Positions 62,483 through 64,000 of a DNA stretch of 64,000 nucleotides are shown piece after piece (the stretch's first letter is position 1; each line of letters starts with the position of its first letter). Both the position numbers and the translations under genes were made by a program. The notes below the pieces were generated by a model. That model worked only from the letters and a program-made list of their open reading frames with translations. It had not been told where the DNA came from and searched no databases. Source of the DNA: SHVO01 sp041905525 (lineage in GTDB: Bacteria; Pseudomonadota; Alphaproteobacteria; Rhodospirillales; Rhodospirillaceae); the NCBI GenBank assembly GCA_041905525.1, contig JAYRKY010000013.1:1-64000 (forward strand), given 5' to 3'.

Positions 62483-64000
<1,518 letters not shown>

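Overview
The window is a GC-rich, densely packed stretch of an alphaproteobacterial chromosome. It opens inside a DUF3108 gene and ends inside ftsH. The alphaproteobacterial assignment rests on the split transhydrogenase genes (pntAA-pntAB-pntB), the cell-cycle regulator TrcR (DUF1013) beside DUF1192 and a PIG3-type quinone oxidoreductase, COQ9 near rpsU, and the order ruvCAB-ybgC-tolQRAB-pal-cpoB-tilS-ftsH. Gene content would fit a lineage near Rhizomicrobium/Micropepsaceae, but that is a guess. I saw no tRNA, rRNA, CRISPR array, transposase or prophage; this is core chromosome with a few accessory islands.

Layout. 1-10 kb: DUF3108 protein (edge), NAD(P) transhydrogenase operon, OPT transporter, and on the minus strand ilvB-ilvN and ilvC for branched-chain amino acids. 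9.5-10.2 kb: a non-standard intergenic region with a histidine-rich 18-residue leader peptide under a strong ribosome binding site, several stem-loops, and a broken small gene. 10-19 kb: M1 aminopeptidase coupled to a small secreted protein, a nucleotidyltransferase-like protein, Kup, a DUF1566 protein, an MgtC/DUF4010 membrane protein, and a methyltransferase head to head with a 36-residue very basic protein. 19-27 kb: rpsU, def, COQ9, purK-purE, a degenerate GGDEF protein, two DUF465 proteins, trcR, quinone oxidoreductase, DUF1192.

27-35 kb: a probable copper-acquisition set (His-rich DUF2946 protein, TonB-dependent receptor, YcnI/DUF1775 protein), then two long paralogous membrane proteins, one with an intact class III cyclase domain and one whose cyclase domain has lost its metal ligands. 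35-45 kb: two small hypothetical genes, a DEAD-box helicase, a frameshifted GNAT gene, a lone receiver domain, a PLP lyase, DUF952, and a three-gene MotA/MotB/OmpA-type envelope cluster. 44.5-50 kb: inositol monophosphatase family protein, efp divergent from its modifying enzyme epmA, DUF1801 protein with a histone-like tail, thiE, class I aldolase.

49.4-64 kb is almost entirely plus strand: DUF4164-zapA, a probable 6S RNA, the 5-formyl-THF cyclo-ligase gene, a YmdB-like phosphoesterase, yebC, ruvCAB, ybgC-tolQRAB-pal-cpoB, tilS and ftsH. These cover cell division, recombination repair, outer-membrane integrity during constriction, tRNA modification and membrane proteolysis. The most unusual items are the His-rich leader locus, the cyclase/pseudocyclase pair, the head-to-head basic microprotein, and the proton-channel/OmpA envelope cluster.
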